Position numbers and translations under genes: made by a program. From Prevotella sp. (GTDB taxonomy: Bacteria; Bacteroidota; Bacteroidia; Bacteroidales; Bacteroidaceae): a stretch of 64,000 nt of DNA. Within the stretch, counting starts at the first letter, position 1. Each line of letters opens with the position of its first letter. Below, one piece after another: positions 35,252 to 43,273 of the stretch. Under the pieces are notes generated by a model. That model did not search any database. It saw only the letters and a list, made by a program, of their open reading frames with translations, and had not been told where the DNA came from. Where the stretch lies: contig JAFRPY010000019.1 in assembly GCA_017428925.1 (NCBI GenBank), positions 1 through 64,000 of the forward strand, given 5' to 3'.

Positions 35252-35902
35252 ATGGGAATGGATGGCATCCGACTGATCATCTTCGACTTCGACGGAACCC
35301 TTGGTGACACCCGTCGCAACATCTTGCTCACCATGCGGCAGACGCTCGATGAATTGTCGCTGCCCGTGGCCAGTGAGGAAGAATGTGCAGCCACCATCGG
35401 TCTGCCGTTGCGCGACTGCTTTTTGCAACTCTTTCCCAATCTCTCGGATGAACTCGCCGACCGGTGTGCCGCTACCTATAGGCGCATCTTCGACATCAAT
35501 AAGAAACAACTCGTGCCAGCCCTGTTTCCCCATGTGCGGGAAACGCTGGCCGAGCTGTATGCCCGTGGCTATATCCTCACCGTGGCTTCCTCCCGTTCGT
35601 CGGTGTCGCTGCGCGAGTTCCTGAGCGACATGGGTGTCATCAACTATATCTCCCTCATCCTCGGAGCTGACGATGTGGCACGTGCCAAACCCGATCCGGA
35701 ACCAGTCCTGCAGACGCTCCGAACACTCAAGATTTCAGCCTCAGAGACCCTCGTCGTCGGCGACATGCCCGTTGATATCCTCATGGGTGCTCGTGCCGGT
35801 GCCCGCACCTGTGCTGTCACCTATGGCAACGCCTCTGCCGCCGACCTCCGTGCCGCCGGTGCCGATGCCCTCATCGACGACTTCGCCCAGCTCTTGGATT
35901 AG
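35252..35902 (+). CDS. HAD-superfamily hydrolase, phosphoglycolate phosphatase-like
   Basis: 216 residues. HAD motif I FDFDGTLGDT near residue 11, a helical cap, motif II VASSRSS, motif III with Lys (ARAKPDPEPVLQTL) and motif IV GDMPVDILMGARAGARTCAVTYG are all in order. HAD-IA phosphatases of this size act on phosphoglycolate, pyrophosphate or sugar phosphates; the substrate is not determined. It starts 3 bp after the GH92 gene, so the two are cotranscribed. A terminator follows at 36000-36038. Confidence 0.9.
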   Translation: MGMDGIRLIIFDFDGTLGDTRRNILLTMRQTLDELSLPVASEEECAATIGLPLRDCFLQLFPNLSDELADRCAATYRRIFDINKKQLVPALFPHVRETLAELYARGYILTVASSRSSVSLREFLSDMGVINYISLILGADDVARAKPDPEPVLQTLRTLKISASETLVVGDMPVDILMGARAGARTCAVTYGNASAADLRAAGADALIDDFAQLLD

Positions 35903-35944
35903 CCCTTCTCTTCCCCTCTCTCCTTTCCCCGTCGTGTCCCTTTA

Positions 35945-36038
35945 CTGCGACACAGTCGCAGTTCTCCCCTTAAAATCAGTTTCCCTACAAAAACAACAAC
36001 CCCGCCACTGCCCTCTAAGAACAGCAGCGGGGCTTTTT
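35945..36038 (+). terminator. Repeat hairpin plus terminator after the HAD gene
   Basis: CTGCGAC/GTCGCAG hairpin (35945-35961) of the short-hairpin class, then a stem CCCCGC (36000-36005)/GCGGGG (36027-36032) followed by a T5 tract. Confidence 0.65.
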
Positions 36039-36040
36039 AT

Positions 36041-36136
36041 ACTCCCCTCCCTCGGGGAGGGGTCAGGGGTGGGCTCCCCCCTCTCCCTCGGGGAGGGGTA
36101 GGGGGTGGGCTTTCCCTTTGGGTAGGGGGTGGGCTC
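36041..36136. repeat. C/G-rich hairpin elements between HAD and pepD
   Basis: Two near-identical copies of CTCCCTCGGGGAGGGG with a GGGTGGGCT tail plus a third truncated GGTAGGGGGTGGGCT. They abut the 3' end of pepD. Confidence 0.85.
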
Positions 36137-37594
36137 TTACTTCACCGGCACCTCTTCCAGAGTCTTCTTCAGCAGTTGCCAGAAAGGCTCCACGGTAGCG
36201 ATGAGGGCACGCTCCGTTGTGGTGTGCGGGCTCTTCATCGTCGGGCCGAGGCTCACCACATCCAGATGCGGATACTTGCCCAGGATGACTGAGCATTCCA
36301 GGCCGGCATGGTCCACCTGAATGATGCCATCCACGCCGTTCAGCTCCTTGTAGATCTTCATTAGCAGGTGCAGCACCTCGCTGTTGGGATTCGGATCCCA
36401 GCCACCATATGAACCAGCGGTCTCTACCTTCATGCCAGCCATGTTGAAGCAGCTCTGCAGCGTGTTCACAATCACGGCCTTCATGTCCTCACGGCTCGAG
36501 CGGGCCAGCACCTTCAGCGATGCCTTTCCGTCTTCTATGTCAATGATGGCGAGGTTGCTGGAGGTCTCCACGACGTCGGGATAGCTCGGAATCATGCGCA
36601 GCACACCATTGTGACAGCCGTAGATGGCATCAATGAGGTTGTCCTGAATTTCAACGGGCACCTCCATCTTCGGTGTCTCTACCTCCTCAACAATCAGTTC
36701 GATACCACTTTCAATGTTCTTATATTGGTCGGTGAAGTCAGCCAGATAGTCCTCAGCCAGTTCCTTCAGTGCAGCCACGTTTTCTTTCGGTAATGTCAGT
36801 ACCACCTCGGCCTTGAAGGGGATGGCATTGCGCATGTTGCCTCCATGCCAGCTGGCCAGACGGGCCTCGCACTCCTCGATGGCCTCGCGTACGACCTGCA
36901 CCATCATCTTATTGGCATTGCCACGGCCCTCGTGAATCTCCAGACCGCTATGGCCACCACGCAGACCCTTCAGCGTTACGCGCACGGCTGCATCCTCCGG
37001 GTCGGTTTCCACTTCCTTGTAGTCGAGTGTTCCGGTAACGTCGATGCCACCAGCCGAGCCAATCACAAATTTACCCCAGGTCTCGGAATCCAGGTTCAGC
37101 AGGATATCGCCCTGCAGCATGTTCTCAGGAAGGTCGTTGGCTCCAAACATACCAGTTTCCTCATCGGCGGTGATCAAGGCCTCCACCGGGCCATGCTTCA
37201 GGTCCTTTGCCTCCATGACTGAGAGAATGGCTGCCACGCCCAAGCCGTTGTCGGCACCCAGCGTAGTGCCCTTTGCCTTCACCCACTCACCGTCAATCCA
37301 CGGCTGGATAGGATCAGTCACGAAGTTGTGCGTCGACTCGGGAGTTTTCTGTGGAACCATGTCCATGTGGGCCTGCAGGATTACACCCTTACGGTCTTCC
37401 ATGCCGGGTGTGGCGGGCTTGCGCATCACCACATTGCGACCTTCGTCGATGAATGCTTCCACGCCTGCCTTCTTTGCGAAGTCGAGCAGGAATTGTTGTA
37501 CTTTCTCCAGATGTCCGCTCGGACGCGGTACCTGCGTAAGTGCATAGAAGTTTTTCCAAATGCACTCGGGATTCAATTTGCAAATTTCATTCAT
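36137..37594 (-). CDS. pepD: Aminoacyl-histidine dipeptidase (PepD/carnosinase type, M20)
   Basis: 485 residues from ATG 37594 (MNEICKLNPECIWKNFYAL). Zinc-binding motifs of the M20 family are present: VILQAHMDMVPQK, LGADNGLGVAA, ITADEETGMFGA, and a late His in CSVILGKYPHLDVVSLGP. It hydrolyses Xaa-His and other dipeptides in the cytoplasm. Upstream lie a GGAGAGAGGAGAG microsatellite (37612-37638) and the four-helix-bundle gene; an in-frame extension over that microsatellite is not taken as coding. Confidence 0.94.
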   Translation of the reverse strand: MNEICKLNPECIWKNFYALTQVPRPSGHLEKVQQFLLDFAKKAGVEAFIDEGRNVVMRKPATPGMEDRKGVILQAHMDMVPQKTPESTHNFVTDPIQPWIDGEWVKAKGTTLGADNGLGVAAILSVMEAKDLKHGPVEALITADEETGMFGANDLPENMLQGDILLNLDSETWGKFVIGSAGGIDVTGTLDYKEVETDPEDAAVRVTLKGLRGGHSGLEIHEGRGNANKMMVQVVREAIEECEARLASWHGGNMRNAIPFKAEVVLTLPKENVAALKELAEDYLADFTDQYKNIESGIELIVEEVETPKMEVPVEIQDNLIDAIYGCHNGVLRMIPSYPDVVETSSNLAIIDIEDGKASLKVLARSSREDMKAVIVNTLQSCFNMAGMKVETAGSYGGWDPNPNSEVLHLLMKIYKELNGVDGIIQVDHAGLECSVILGKYPHLDVVSLGPTMKSPHTTTERALIATVEPFWQLLKKTLEEVPVK

Positions 37595-37604
37595 AGGTAA
37601 TAAT

Positions 37605-37640
37605 TTAAAGAGGAGAGAGGAGAGTGGAGAGAGGAGAGAG
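37605..37640. repeat. GGAGAGA microsatellite
   Basis: Purine tract AGAGGAGAGAGGAGAGTGG and continuation; the same motif ends the flippase-like gene (38095-38140) and enters capD (63710-63740). Confidence 0.75.
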
Positions 37641-37641
37641 A

Positions 37642-38052
37642 TTACTCCTTTTTCCATTCATTCTCACCTTGGTTAGAATTTATGTTATCTTTCTTTTCGA
37701 TTAAACTTGTTCGTAGTCCAGATGCTGTTCTTGCAATCTCTTGTATTTCTTGCTGAAGAGATTCGAATTGTTCTTTACCTATATAATGTCGTCTTGCAGC
37801 TATCTCTATTTGGCACATCGTTTCCATCAGAGACGCGTAAGAGATTTCCACAAAATGGATTCTTTCTTTGAGAGAAAACCTTCCCATTCCTTCAGCAATA
37901 TTTGAGGGTACTGATATAGCAGCCCTGCGCAGTTGCGACGATAGGGCATTCTGCTCATAAGCAGGGAATGAGTCTATGGTGTCATATACATGGTCCACCA
38001 TGTCTATAGCTTTTTGGTAAACAACTAGTTTCCTAAAGAAAAAATCATTCAT
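37642..38052 (-). CDS. Four-helix-bundle protein (23S rRNA IVS-type)
   Basis: 136 residues. The family signature FRKLVVYQKAIDMVDHVY at the N-terminus and SSQLRRAAISVPSNIAEGMGR in the middle mark the S23/IVS four-helix-bundle family, also related to the Avd accessory proteins of diversity-generating retroelements. The molecular function is unknown. No reverse transcriptase, variable repeat or rRNA gene is nearby. The gene is bracketed on both sides by GGAGAGA repeats, which suggests acquisition or rearrangement here. Confidence 0.88.
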   Translation of the reverse strand: MNDFFFRKLVVYQKAIDMVDHVYDTIDSFPAYEQNALSSQLRRAAISVPSNIAEGMGRFSLKERIHFVEISYASLMETMCQIEIAARRHYIGKEQFESLQQEIQEIARTASGLRTSLIEKKDNINSNQGENEWKKE

Positions 38053-38079
38053 TTTTTTGATTATAATGATATAGGATTA

Positions 38080-39165
38080 TTAATCATCTCCACTCCCAGC
38101 AATAGTATTCTCTCTCCACTCTCCTCTCTCCACTCTCCTCTGAAAACTTAATGCCACCCACGCATACACGCCCAGCGCCACCACCAAAAGTGTTTGTACG
38201 GAGTGTACGATCAGCACGAAGTAGAGGGCGTCGGTTTCTTGCACGCCATATAGGATGAGCATTGTCTTCACTGCGAAGTGCCAGGGTCCGGCACCGTTGG
38301 GCGTCGGTACAATCACGGCAATGCTGCCCACGATGAATGTTACCAGTGCACACGACAACCCCAGACCGGCTGTGGCATCGAAGCAGAAGAATGTCAGGTA
38401 GTAGTGCAGGAAGTAGCTGCCCCAGATGGCGAGGGTGTAGAAGATGAACAGCGGTATGTTCTTCACGTTCTTGAGCGACATCACCCCCTGCCAGATGCCC
38501 GCCAACGACTCCTTCACCTTTATATATATCTGCTGGGGTAGGGTGGTCGTCGACTTCTCTGTGCTCGGTGTTCCGCGCTCTGCACTTGCCGTTTTCGTCA
38601 TCAGTATCCACAACAGCACGATGATGGCTACGATGCAGATGCCTGTCACCAGCCAGCCGGTTGTGGTGAAGCGATGCCAGATGGCGTCGAGACTAGTTCC
38701 GGTTTCCTCGAAGAACGTCATGAACACACGGAACTGTGTGACAAATGTCAATGCTGCTATCACCAGTACCAATAGCGAGTCGATGGCGCGTTCTGTTACC
38801 ACTGTGCCCAGGGCCTTCGGAAACGACACGCCGTCTTTCTGCCGCAGCACGCCACATCGTGCAAACTCACCAACGCGTGGAATCACCAGGCTTGCCGCAT
38901 AACTCAAGAAGATGCTGTGCACACGTACCGATGAACGCGACTGTTCGCCAATCGGCTCCAGCGTCTGGCGCCAGCGCCAACCGCGGAACGCCTGTGCCAG
39001 CACACCGAACGGGAACGAAAGCAGCATCCACGTCCACGACATCTCATGGAGCAGCACCTCGCGCACTCGCCCGAAGTCGAAGCCGCGGTACATCCAATAT
39101 AGAATGGCACCGCCAAGTACCAGCGATACCACCACGTTCAGCGTGTTTTTGCCTTGTTTTGTCAC
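38080..39165 (-). CDS. Flippase-like / UPF0104 (AglD-type) membrane protein
   Basis: 361 residues, about eight membrane helices, starting with a GTG at 39165 (MTKQGKNTLNVVVSLVLGG). The family motif FRGWRWRQTLEP and SYAASLVIPRVGEFARCGVLRQ near the first third match the lysylphosphatidylglycerol synthase TM/UPF0104 family, proposed to flip or modify membrane lipids. VPTPNGAGPWHFAVKTMLILYG is the second conserved block. The C-terminal tail (RRVERGEWRENTIAGSGDD) is translated from the GGAGAGTGGAGAG repeat, so its native end may have been replaced. A -7 box is at 39201-39194 (minus). Confidence 0.88.
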   Translation of the reverse strand: MTKQGKNTLNVVVSLVLGGAILYWMYRGFDFGRVREVLLHEMSWTWMLLSFPFGVLAQAFRGWRWRQTLEPIGEQSRSSVRVHSIFLSYAASLVIPRVGEFARCGVLRQKDGVSFPKALGTVVTERAIDSLLVLVIAALTFVTQFRVFMTFFEETGTSLDAIWHRFTTTGWLVTGICIVAIIVLLWILMTKTASAERGTPSTEKSTTTLPQQIYIKVKESLAGIWQGVMSLKNVKNIPLFIFYTLAIWGSYFLHYYLTFFCFDATAGLGLSCALVTFIVGSIAVIVPTPNGAGPWHFAVKTMLILYGVQETDALYFVLIVHSVQTLLVVALGVYAWVALSFQRRVERGEWRENTIAGSGDD

Positions 39166-39193
39166 GTTCTTTCTAGTTGTGTTTTATTTGTCG

Positions 39194-39201
39194 CAAAGGT
39201 A
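39194..39201 (-). promoter_or_regulatory. -7 box for the flippase-like gene
   Basis: TACCTTTG on the minus strand, about 30 nt before the GTG start. Confidence 0.6.
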
Positions 39202-39307
39202 CGGAATATCAATCAAATCACAAAATGATTGCCGTTTTTTTTTATTACTTTAAGTTTTCGCCTTTCATCTTTCGTCGATAAACCTCCATTCTTTCAACTT
39301 TTTTTCG

Positions 39308-39475
39308 TAACTTTGACATCCGTCGAAGTTCTTGCTCAACGCAAGCGAAAGCAAGTTTCGAGTCCTTTCGTTCGGAAATGAAAAAGATTTTGAGCCCCTT
39401 GATAAGGGACGGCTATAAAGCGGGGTTAAAAATCAATAATTCTTTTTGCATTTTGCTCACTTATTCGTAACTTTG
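39308..39475 (+). promoter_or_regulatory. Two tandem -7 boxes upstream of rsmA
   Basis: TAACTTTG occurs at 39308-39315 and 39468-39475, 160 bp apart. The interval (including AGCCCCTTGATAAGGGACGG, 39393-39412) could be a long 5' leader or a short RNA. No ORF of note is seen here. A short GCGAC/GTCGC hairpin (39504-39517) precedes the rsmA ATG. Confidence 0.5.
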
Positions 39476-39534
39476 CACCCGACAGAAGATGTTTTCGTTT
39501 GCTGCGACAGCGTCGCAGTCTAACTTTCACTCCC

Positions 39535-40479
39535 ATGAAGCAAGTAAAGCCTAAGAAACAACTTGGCCAGCACTTCCTGACTGACCTTTCCATAGCCCGC
39601 CGCATCGCCGACACCGTCGATGCCTGTCCCGACATACCCGTTCTCGAAATCGGTCCGGGCATGGGCGTCCTCACGCAGTATCTCCTCGAGAAGCCGCGCC
39701 CCGTCTGTGCCGTAGAAATCGATCGCGAGTCCATCGCCTACCTCCGCGAGCACTTCCCGGCATTCTCTTTGCAACCAGTTTCCACCCCTCCCTATGGGGG
39801 AGGGGCCGAGGGTAGGGCTTCTTCCCTCCCTACTGGGGCGACTGGGGTCTTTAGAGCTGCCACCGGTGTGGCTGCGGCCCCACAAAGGGGAGCGAATCCC
39901 CCATTCGCGACGGAGGAGGGGCCGAGGGTAGGGCTTATCTCCGGTGACTTCCTTCGCATGGATCTCCGCGAACTTTTTGGAGGTCGCCAGTTTGTCCTTA
40001 CTGGCAACTACCCCTACGACATCTCGTCGCAGATCTTCTTCAAAATGCTCGACAACCGCGACCTCATCCCCTGCTGTACGGGCATGATTCAGCGTGAGGT
40101 GGCCTTGCGCATGGCTGCCCAGCCGGGTTCGAAGACCTATGGCATCCTCTCCGTTCTCATCCAGGCGTGGTACGATGTTGAGTACCTCTTCACCGTTGAA
40201 CCATCTGTCTTCAACCCGCCGCCCAAGGTGCAATCGGCTGTTATCCGCATGACACGCAACGATGTGACCAATCTCGGCTGCGACGAACAGCTCTTCCGTC
40301 GTATCGTGAAGACCGTCTTCAACCAGCGTCGCAAGATGCTTCGTGTCTCCCTGCGCCAACTACTGAGTGCAGATGCCATCGCAACCCTCGATGCCGACCT
40401 AACGCTTCGCCCAGAACAACTATCGATACAGCAGTTTATCGACCTTACCAACCATATTGCCCCTCTCATAACCCCCTGA
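39535..40479 (+). CDS. rsmA: 16S rRNA dimethyladenosine transferase with repeat insertion
   Basis: KsgA/RsmA, dimethylating A1518 and A1519 of 16S rRNA. 314 residues from ATG 39535 (MKQVKPKKQLGQHFLTD) against about 265 normally. SAM motif VLEIGPGMGVLTQYL, VEIDRES, and the catalytic NYPYDISSQIFFK (NLPY-type motif) are intact. Residues about 81-134 are a Gly/Pro/Ala-rich insertion placed between the acidic motif II region and LISGDFLRMDL, and correspond to C/G-rich hairpin elements in the DNA. The frame is preserved. It is divergent from the flippase-like gene. Confidence 0.95.
   Translation: MKQVKPKKQLGQHFLTDLSIARRIADTVDACPDIPVLEIGPGMGVLTQYLLEKPRPVCAVEIDRESIAYLREHFPAFSLQPVSTPPYGGGAEGRASSLPTGATGVFRAATGVAAAPQRGANPPFATEEGPRVGLISGDFLRMDLRELFGGRQFVLTGNYPYDISSQIFFKMLDNRDLIPCCTGMIQREVALRMAAQPGSKTYGILSVLIQAWYDVEYLFTVEPSVFNPPPKVQSAVIRMTRNDVTNLGCDEQLFRRIVKTVFNQRRKMLRVSLRQLLSADAIATLDADLTLRPEQLSIQQFIDLTNHIAPLITP
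39783..39937. repeat. C/G-rich hairpin elements inside rsmA
   Basis: CCCCTCCCTATGGGGGAGGGG-type hairpin (39785-39805) with tail GCCGAGGGTAGGGCTT. The tail recurs at 39920-39936 after a second GGAGGAGGG, giving a composite of two elements. Confidence 0.85.
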
Positions 40480-40577
40480 TATGTAGTTCCAAACTTTGCA
40501 ATTGGGCTCTGTTGTTAACTTGATTGTAAAAATTATTCCCAAATGTAAGGAAGCTGTATAGAATTTGATGCTTATAA

Positions 40578-40651
40578 TGTAGGGACGCGGCGTGCCGCGT
40601 TGTTGGAGCAAGAATCGCTAACCTCATAATGCGGCCCGCAGCGTCTATACA
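40578..40651. repeat. Decayed copy of the GTAGGGACGCGGCGTGCC inverted repeat
   Basis: The left arm (40578-40601) is identical to the 10196 element; the right arm (40628-40651) has several mismatches. The rest of 40480-40873 shows no gene. Confidence 0.8.
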
Positions 40652-40873
40652 TGGAGTAACTACATTCTCCATTTCTCTAATTCTTGATGAAAATTTGATG
40701 TATGGATCAATTTCTACGTTATGCCTCTTCTTTTCTGCTATTTGTCTCTTTGTTGATTATTTGTGTAAAAAAGTTTCAAATACTTTTAACCATCTTGGTT
40801 CCGATTTTCTTACTTTTTCACACGCGTGCGAGAAAAAAACACAAAAAAAGTAGCTTATCCCGTTTTTTCTTTG

Positions 40874-40881
40874 TACCTTTG
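40874..40881 (+). promoter_or_regulatory. -7 box of the capsule locus (leader copy 1)
   Basis: TACCTTTG followed by CA. A start near 40888 leaves a leader of about 300 nt before the first capsule ATG at 41196. Confidence 0.7.
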
Positions 40882-40888
40882 CACCCGT

Positions 40889-41065
40889 AATGAAATAGAA
40901 GTAGGATTCTGCGAGATTCCTAACAGACTCTCTAAGGCGGTATTCCAGTAGTGCTGCCTGTTATTGTTAACCGGCAGCAACTTCCGTGTTTTTCCCAAAA
41001 TGCGGGGAAGGGAAGTTATTGCCCCAATCCAAATCTCTGTTTCATTACACGGCAGTTTCTCGCAG
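40889..41065 (+). ncRNA. Conserved structured leader, copy 1
   Basis: Shares ordered blocks with the 62007-62154 leader at the same distances from the -7 box: TGCGAG (offset 36 in both), CTCTCT (54/53), GGCGG (62/61), TAGTGCTGCC (75/74), then GTTA..TTGTTAA and CGGCA.CA. TGCTGCC/GGCAGCA form a hairpin (40952-40979). CTGCGAGA (40909-40916) pairs perfectly with TCTCGCAG (41058-41065), closing the domain. A T10 run follows at 41101-41110. Confidence 0.75.
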
Positions 41066-41195
41066 GACTGCATAATCCAACCTATTTCATTCATTACACA
41101 TTTTTTTTTTCAAACTTTCACGGCCTCAAGCCATTACTTGAGCCATAGGCTAACTTGGCCTATATGTGCTTTACACGGCTGCAGGTCTTTACATC

Positions 41196-42536
41196 ATGAA
41201 AAAAGTCATCACATATGGTACCTATGACCTCCTGCACCAGGGGCACATCAACCTGTTGCGACGGGCGAAGGCGCTTGGCGACTATCTCATCGTGGGAGTC
41301 ACCAGCGACAGCTTCGATCGTGGTCGTGGTAAGCTCAACGTGCGCAACAATGTGCTCGAACGTGTGGAGGCAGTAAAGGCTACGGGCCTTGCCGATAAAA
41401 TCGTCATCGAAGACTATGTCGGTCAGAAGATTGACGACATCCAGAAATATGGTGTCGACATCTTCACCGTAGGCTCCGACTGGGTAGGCCATTTCGACTA
41501 CCTGAAGGAATATTGCGACGTGGTCTATCTCCCTCGCACCGAAGGCATCTCCTCCACTCAACTGCGTGAGGACTCACAGCAAGTCTATCGCGTCGGCATC
41601 GTTGGTACCGGCCGTATTGCCCGTCGCTTCGTACCGGAGACGAAGGTCGTCAACGGCATCGAGGTCACGGCAGTCTTCAATCCCGCCCCCGCTGAGGCCG
41701 ACGCCTTCGCTAAGGATTTTGCCCTGACGGCTTATGCCAGCTACGAGGCCATGCTTGCCAACGTCGATGCCGTCTACGTGGCATCGCCCCATCTCACTCA
41801 TTATTTCTACACCAAGCAAGCATTGCTCTTGGGCAAGCATGTGCTCTGCGAGATTCCGCTCGTCCTCTCAGGCGACGAGGCTCGCGAGCTCTATTCCTTG
41901 GCTGAACAGAAAGGACTGGTTCTCCTCGAAGCCAGCAAGACGGCTCATTGTCCTGGGTTCATGCATCTCGTCACACTCGTCAAGAGTGGCGTCATCGGCG
42001 ATGTCGTCGACGTGAAGGCTTCCCTCTCCAAGATGGTAGCACCGCCCACGCGCGAACTCGATGCCAGCCAGGCCGGCGGCTGCGTCACTGAGCATGGCTC
42101 GCTCACGCTCCTGGCCCTCATCAAGCTCTTGGGGCGCGACATCCGCGAGGCTTCGTTCTATTCCCGCATGCAGGACGGCGTAGATGTCTTTACCAAGGGT
42201 GTTTTCACCTTCCCCCATGCCACGGCATCCGTGACCCTGGGTATTGGCGTGAAGACCGAGGGCAACCTCGTCATCTCCGGCACGAAGGGCTACGTCTATG
42301 TGCCCGCCCCCTGGTGGCTGACCGACTATTTCGAGGTGCGTTACGAGGACCAGACGCGCAACAAGAAGTACTTCTACAGCTACGACGGCGAGGGCCTGCG
42401 CTATGAAATTCAGGAGTTCATCTCGATGATCGTAGCCGGCCGCCTCAGTTCTTATCGCCTGCGTCGTCGCGAGAGCATCGCCATCGCCGAGCTGATAGGC
42501 GATTACCGCTCACATAAAAATGTCGTTGAGTTATGA
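41196..42536 (+). CDS. Fused cytidylyltransferase and Gfo/Idh/MocA oxidoreductase
   Basis: 446 residues from ATG 41196. Residues 1 to about 130 form a TagD/TarI-like nucleotidyltransferase: TYGTYDLLHQGHINLLRRAK with HxGH, and RTEGISSTQLRED. From about 135 onward is a Rossmann oxidoreductase: VGIVGTGRIARRF (GxGxxA), HVLCEIPLVLSGDEA (EKP-like region) and a Gfo/Idh/MocA C-terminal domain. The likely role is to make and activate a CDP-linked polyol, such as CDP-glycerol, for capsule synthesis; the exact substrate is inferred. It is the first gene after leader copy 1 and overlaps the next gene by four bases (ATGA). Confidence 0.9.
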   Translation: MKKVITYGTYDLLHQGHINLLRRAKALGDYLIVGVTSDSFDRGRGKLNVRNNVLERVEAVKATGLADKIVIEDYVGQKIDDIQKYGVDIFTVGSDWVGHFDYLKEYCDVVYLPRTEGISSTQLREDSQQVYRVGIVGTGRIARRFVPETKVVNGIEVTAVFNPAPAEADAFAKDFALTAYASYEAMLANVDAVYVASPHLTHYFYTKQALLLGKHVLCEIPLVLSGDEARELYSLAEQKGLVLLEASKTAHCPGFMHLVTLVKSGVIGDVVDVKASLSKMVAPPTRELDASQAGGCVTEHGSLTLLALIKLLGRDIREASFYSRMQDGVDVFTKGVFTFPHATASVTLGIGVKTEGNLVISGTKGYVYVPAPWWLTDYFEVRYEDQTRNKKYFYSYDGEGLRYEIQEFISMIVAGRLSSYRLRRRESIAIAELIGDYRSHKNVVEL

Positions 42537-43270
42537 AGAAGATTCTTGTCGTAGGAGGAGCTAATGGCATCGGACTCGCCATTGCTACCGAGCTGGCCAG
42601 ACGGGCCTCTACCGAACAAGTCTATGTGGTCGATAAGCAACCACTCTCCGATGCCTATCGGAATCCGAAAATACAGTCCTACATCTTCGATCTTACGTCT
42701 CCCGATTACTCATTCTTCGATCGTTTTTCTGACATCGATGGCATGATGATTACTGCAGGTTTCGGGCGTTTGTCATTGTTCCGTGACGTTCCAGAGTCCC
42801 ATATCATCGACTCATTCCAGGTAAACACATTGCCAACGTTACGCTTAGTCAAACACTTCTATGCAAAATTGGAGAATACCTCCGATTTCTTCTGTGGCGT
42901 TATGGTGAGTATCGCTGGTTTCATGTCTTCACCCTTCTTCGCTGTCTATGGAGCCACAAAGGCTGCCCTGAAGATATTCATCGAGAGTGTCAATGTTGAG
43001 TTGGAGAAGGCAGGCACGACCAACCGTATACTGAATGTCAGCCCAGGCTCCATCAAAGGTACGAGCTTCAATCAAGGAGCTACCGACCTCTCTCTGACCC
43101 ATGACCTGGCTTGCGACATCATCACCCATCTGCAAGCGAAGGACGACCTCTTCATCCCACAATATGACGAAGTGTTCTGTCATGTCTTGCAACGCTATCA
43201 TGATGATTTCCGCAAGGAAGGACTCCATAGCTACGATTATAAAGTTGCCAGCGGTAGAGTTAAGTCCTAA
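42533..43270 (+). CDS. Short-chain dehydrogenase/reductase
   Basis: 245 residues. The nucleotide-binding motif GGANGIGLAIATEL is at the N-terminus, and the catalytic Tyr/Lys are in YGATKAALK with the Ser in VSIAGFM. Start and stop overlap the fused cytidylyltransferase gene by ATGA, so translation is coupled and the two probably act in the same pathway, perhaps reducing a keto-sugar or keto-polyol phosphate. Substrate unknown. Confidence 0.9.
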   Translation: MKKILVVGGANGIGLAIATELARRASTEQVYVVDKQPLSDAYRNPKIQSYIFDLTSPDYSFFDRFSDIDGMMITAGFGRLSLFRDVPESHIIDSFQVNTLPTLRLVKHFYAKLENTSDFFCGVMVSIAGFMSSPFFAVYGATKAALKIFIESVNVELEKAGTTNRILNVSPGSIKGTSFNQGATDLSLTHDLACDIITHLQAKDDLFIPQYDEVFCHVLQRYHDDFRKEGLHSYDYKVASGRVKS

Positions 43271-43273
43271 TTA

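Noticed and set aside
36137..37657. Longer N-terminus for pepD starting at 37657
   Set aside because: The extra residues come from the GGAGAGA microsatellite and the overlapping end of the four-helix gene; the ATG at 37594 gives the normal PepD start.
37642..38052. Avd accessory gene of a diversity-generating retroelement
   Set aside because: The four-helix family is related, but no reverse transcriptase, template repeat or variable repeat is in the neighbourhood.
40909..41065. Invertible capsule promoter flanked by inverted repeats
   Set aside because: CTGCGAGA/TCTCGCAG do flank the segment, but the -7 box (40874-40881) lies outside, so inversion would not flip the promoter. The short arms fit an RNA stem better.
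41101..41110. Intrinsic terminator at the T10 run
   Set aside because: No strong hairpin lies directly upstream; the nearest (GCAGT/ACTGC, 41053-41071) is about 30 nt away. A pause or slippage site remains possible.
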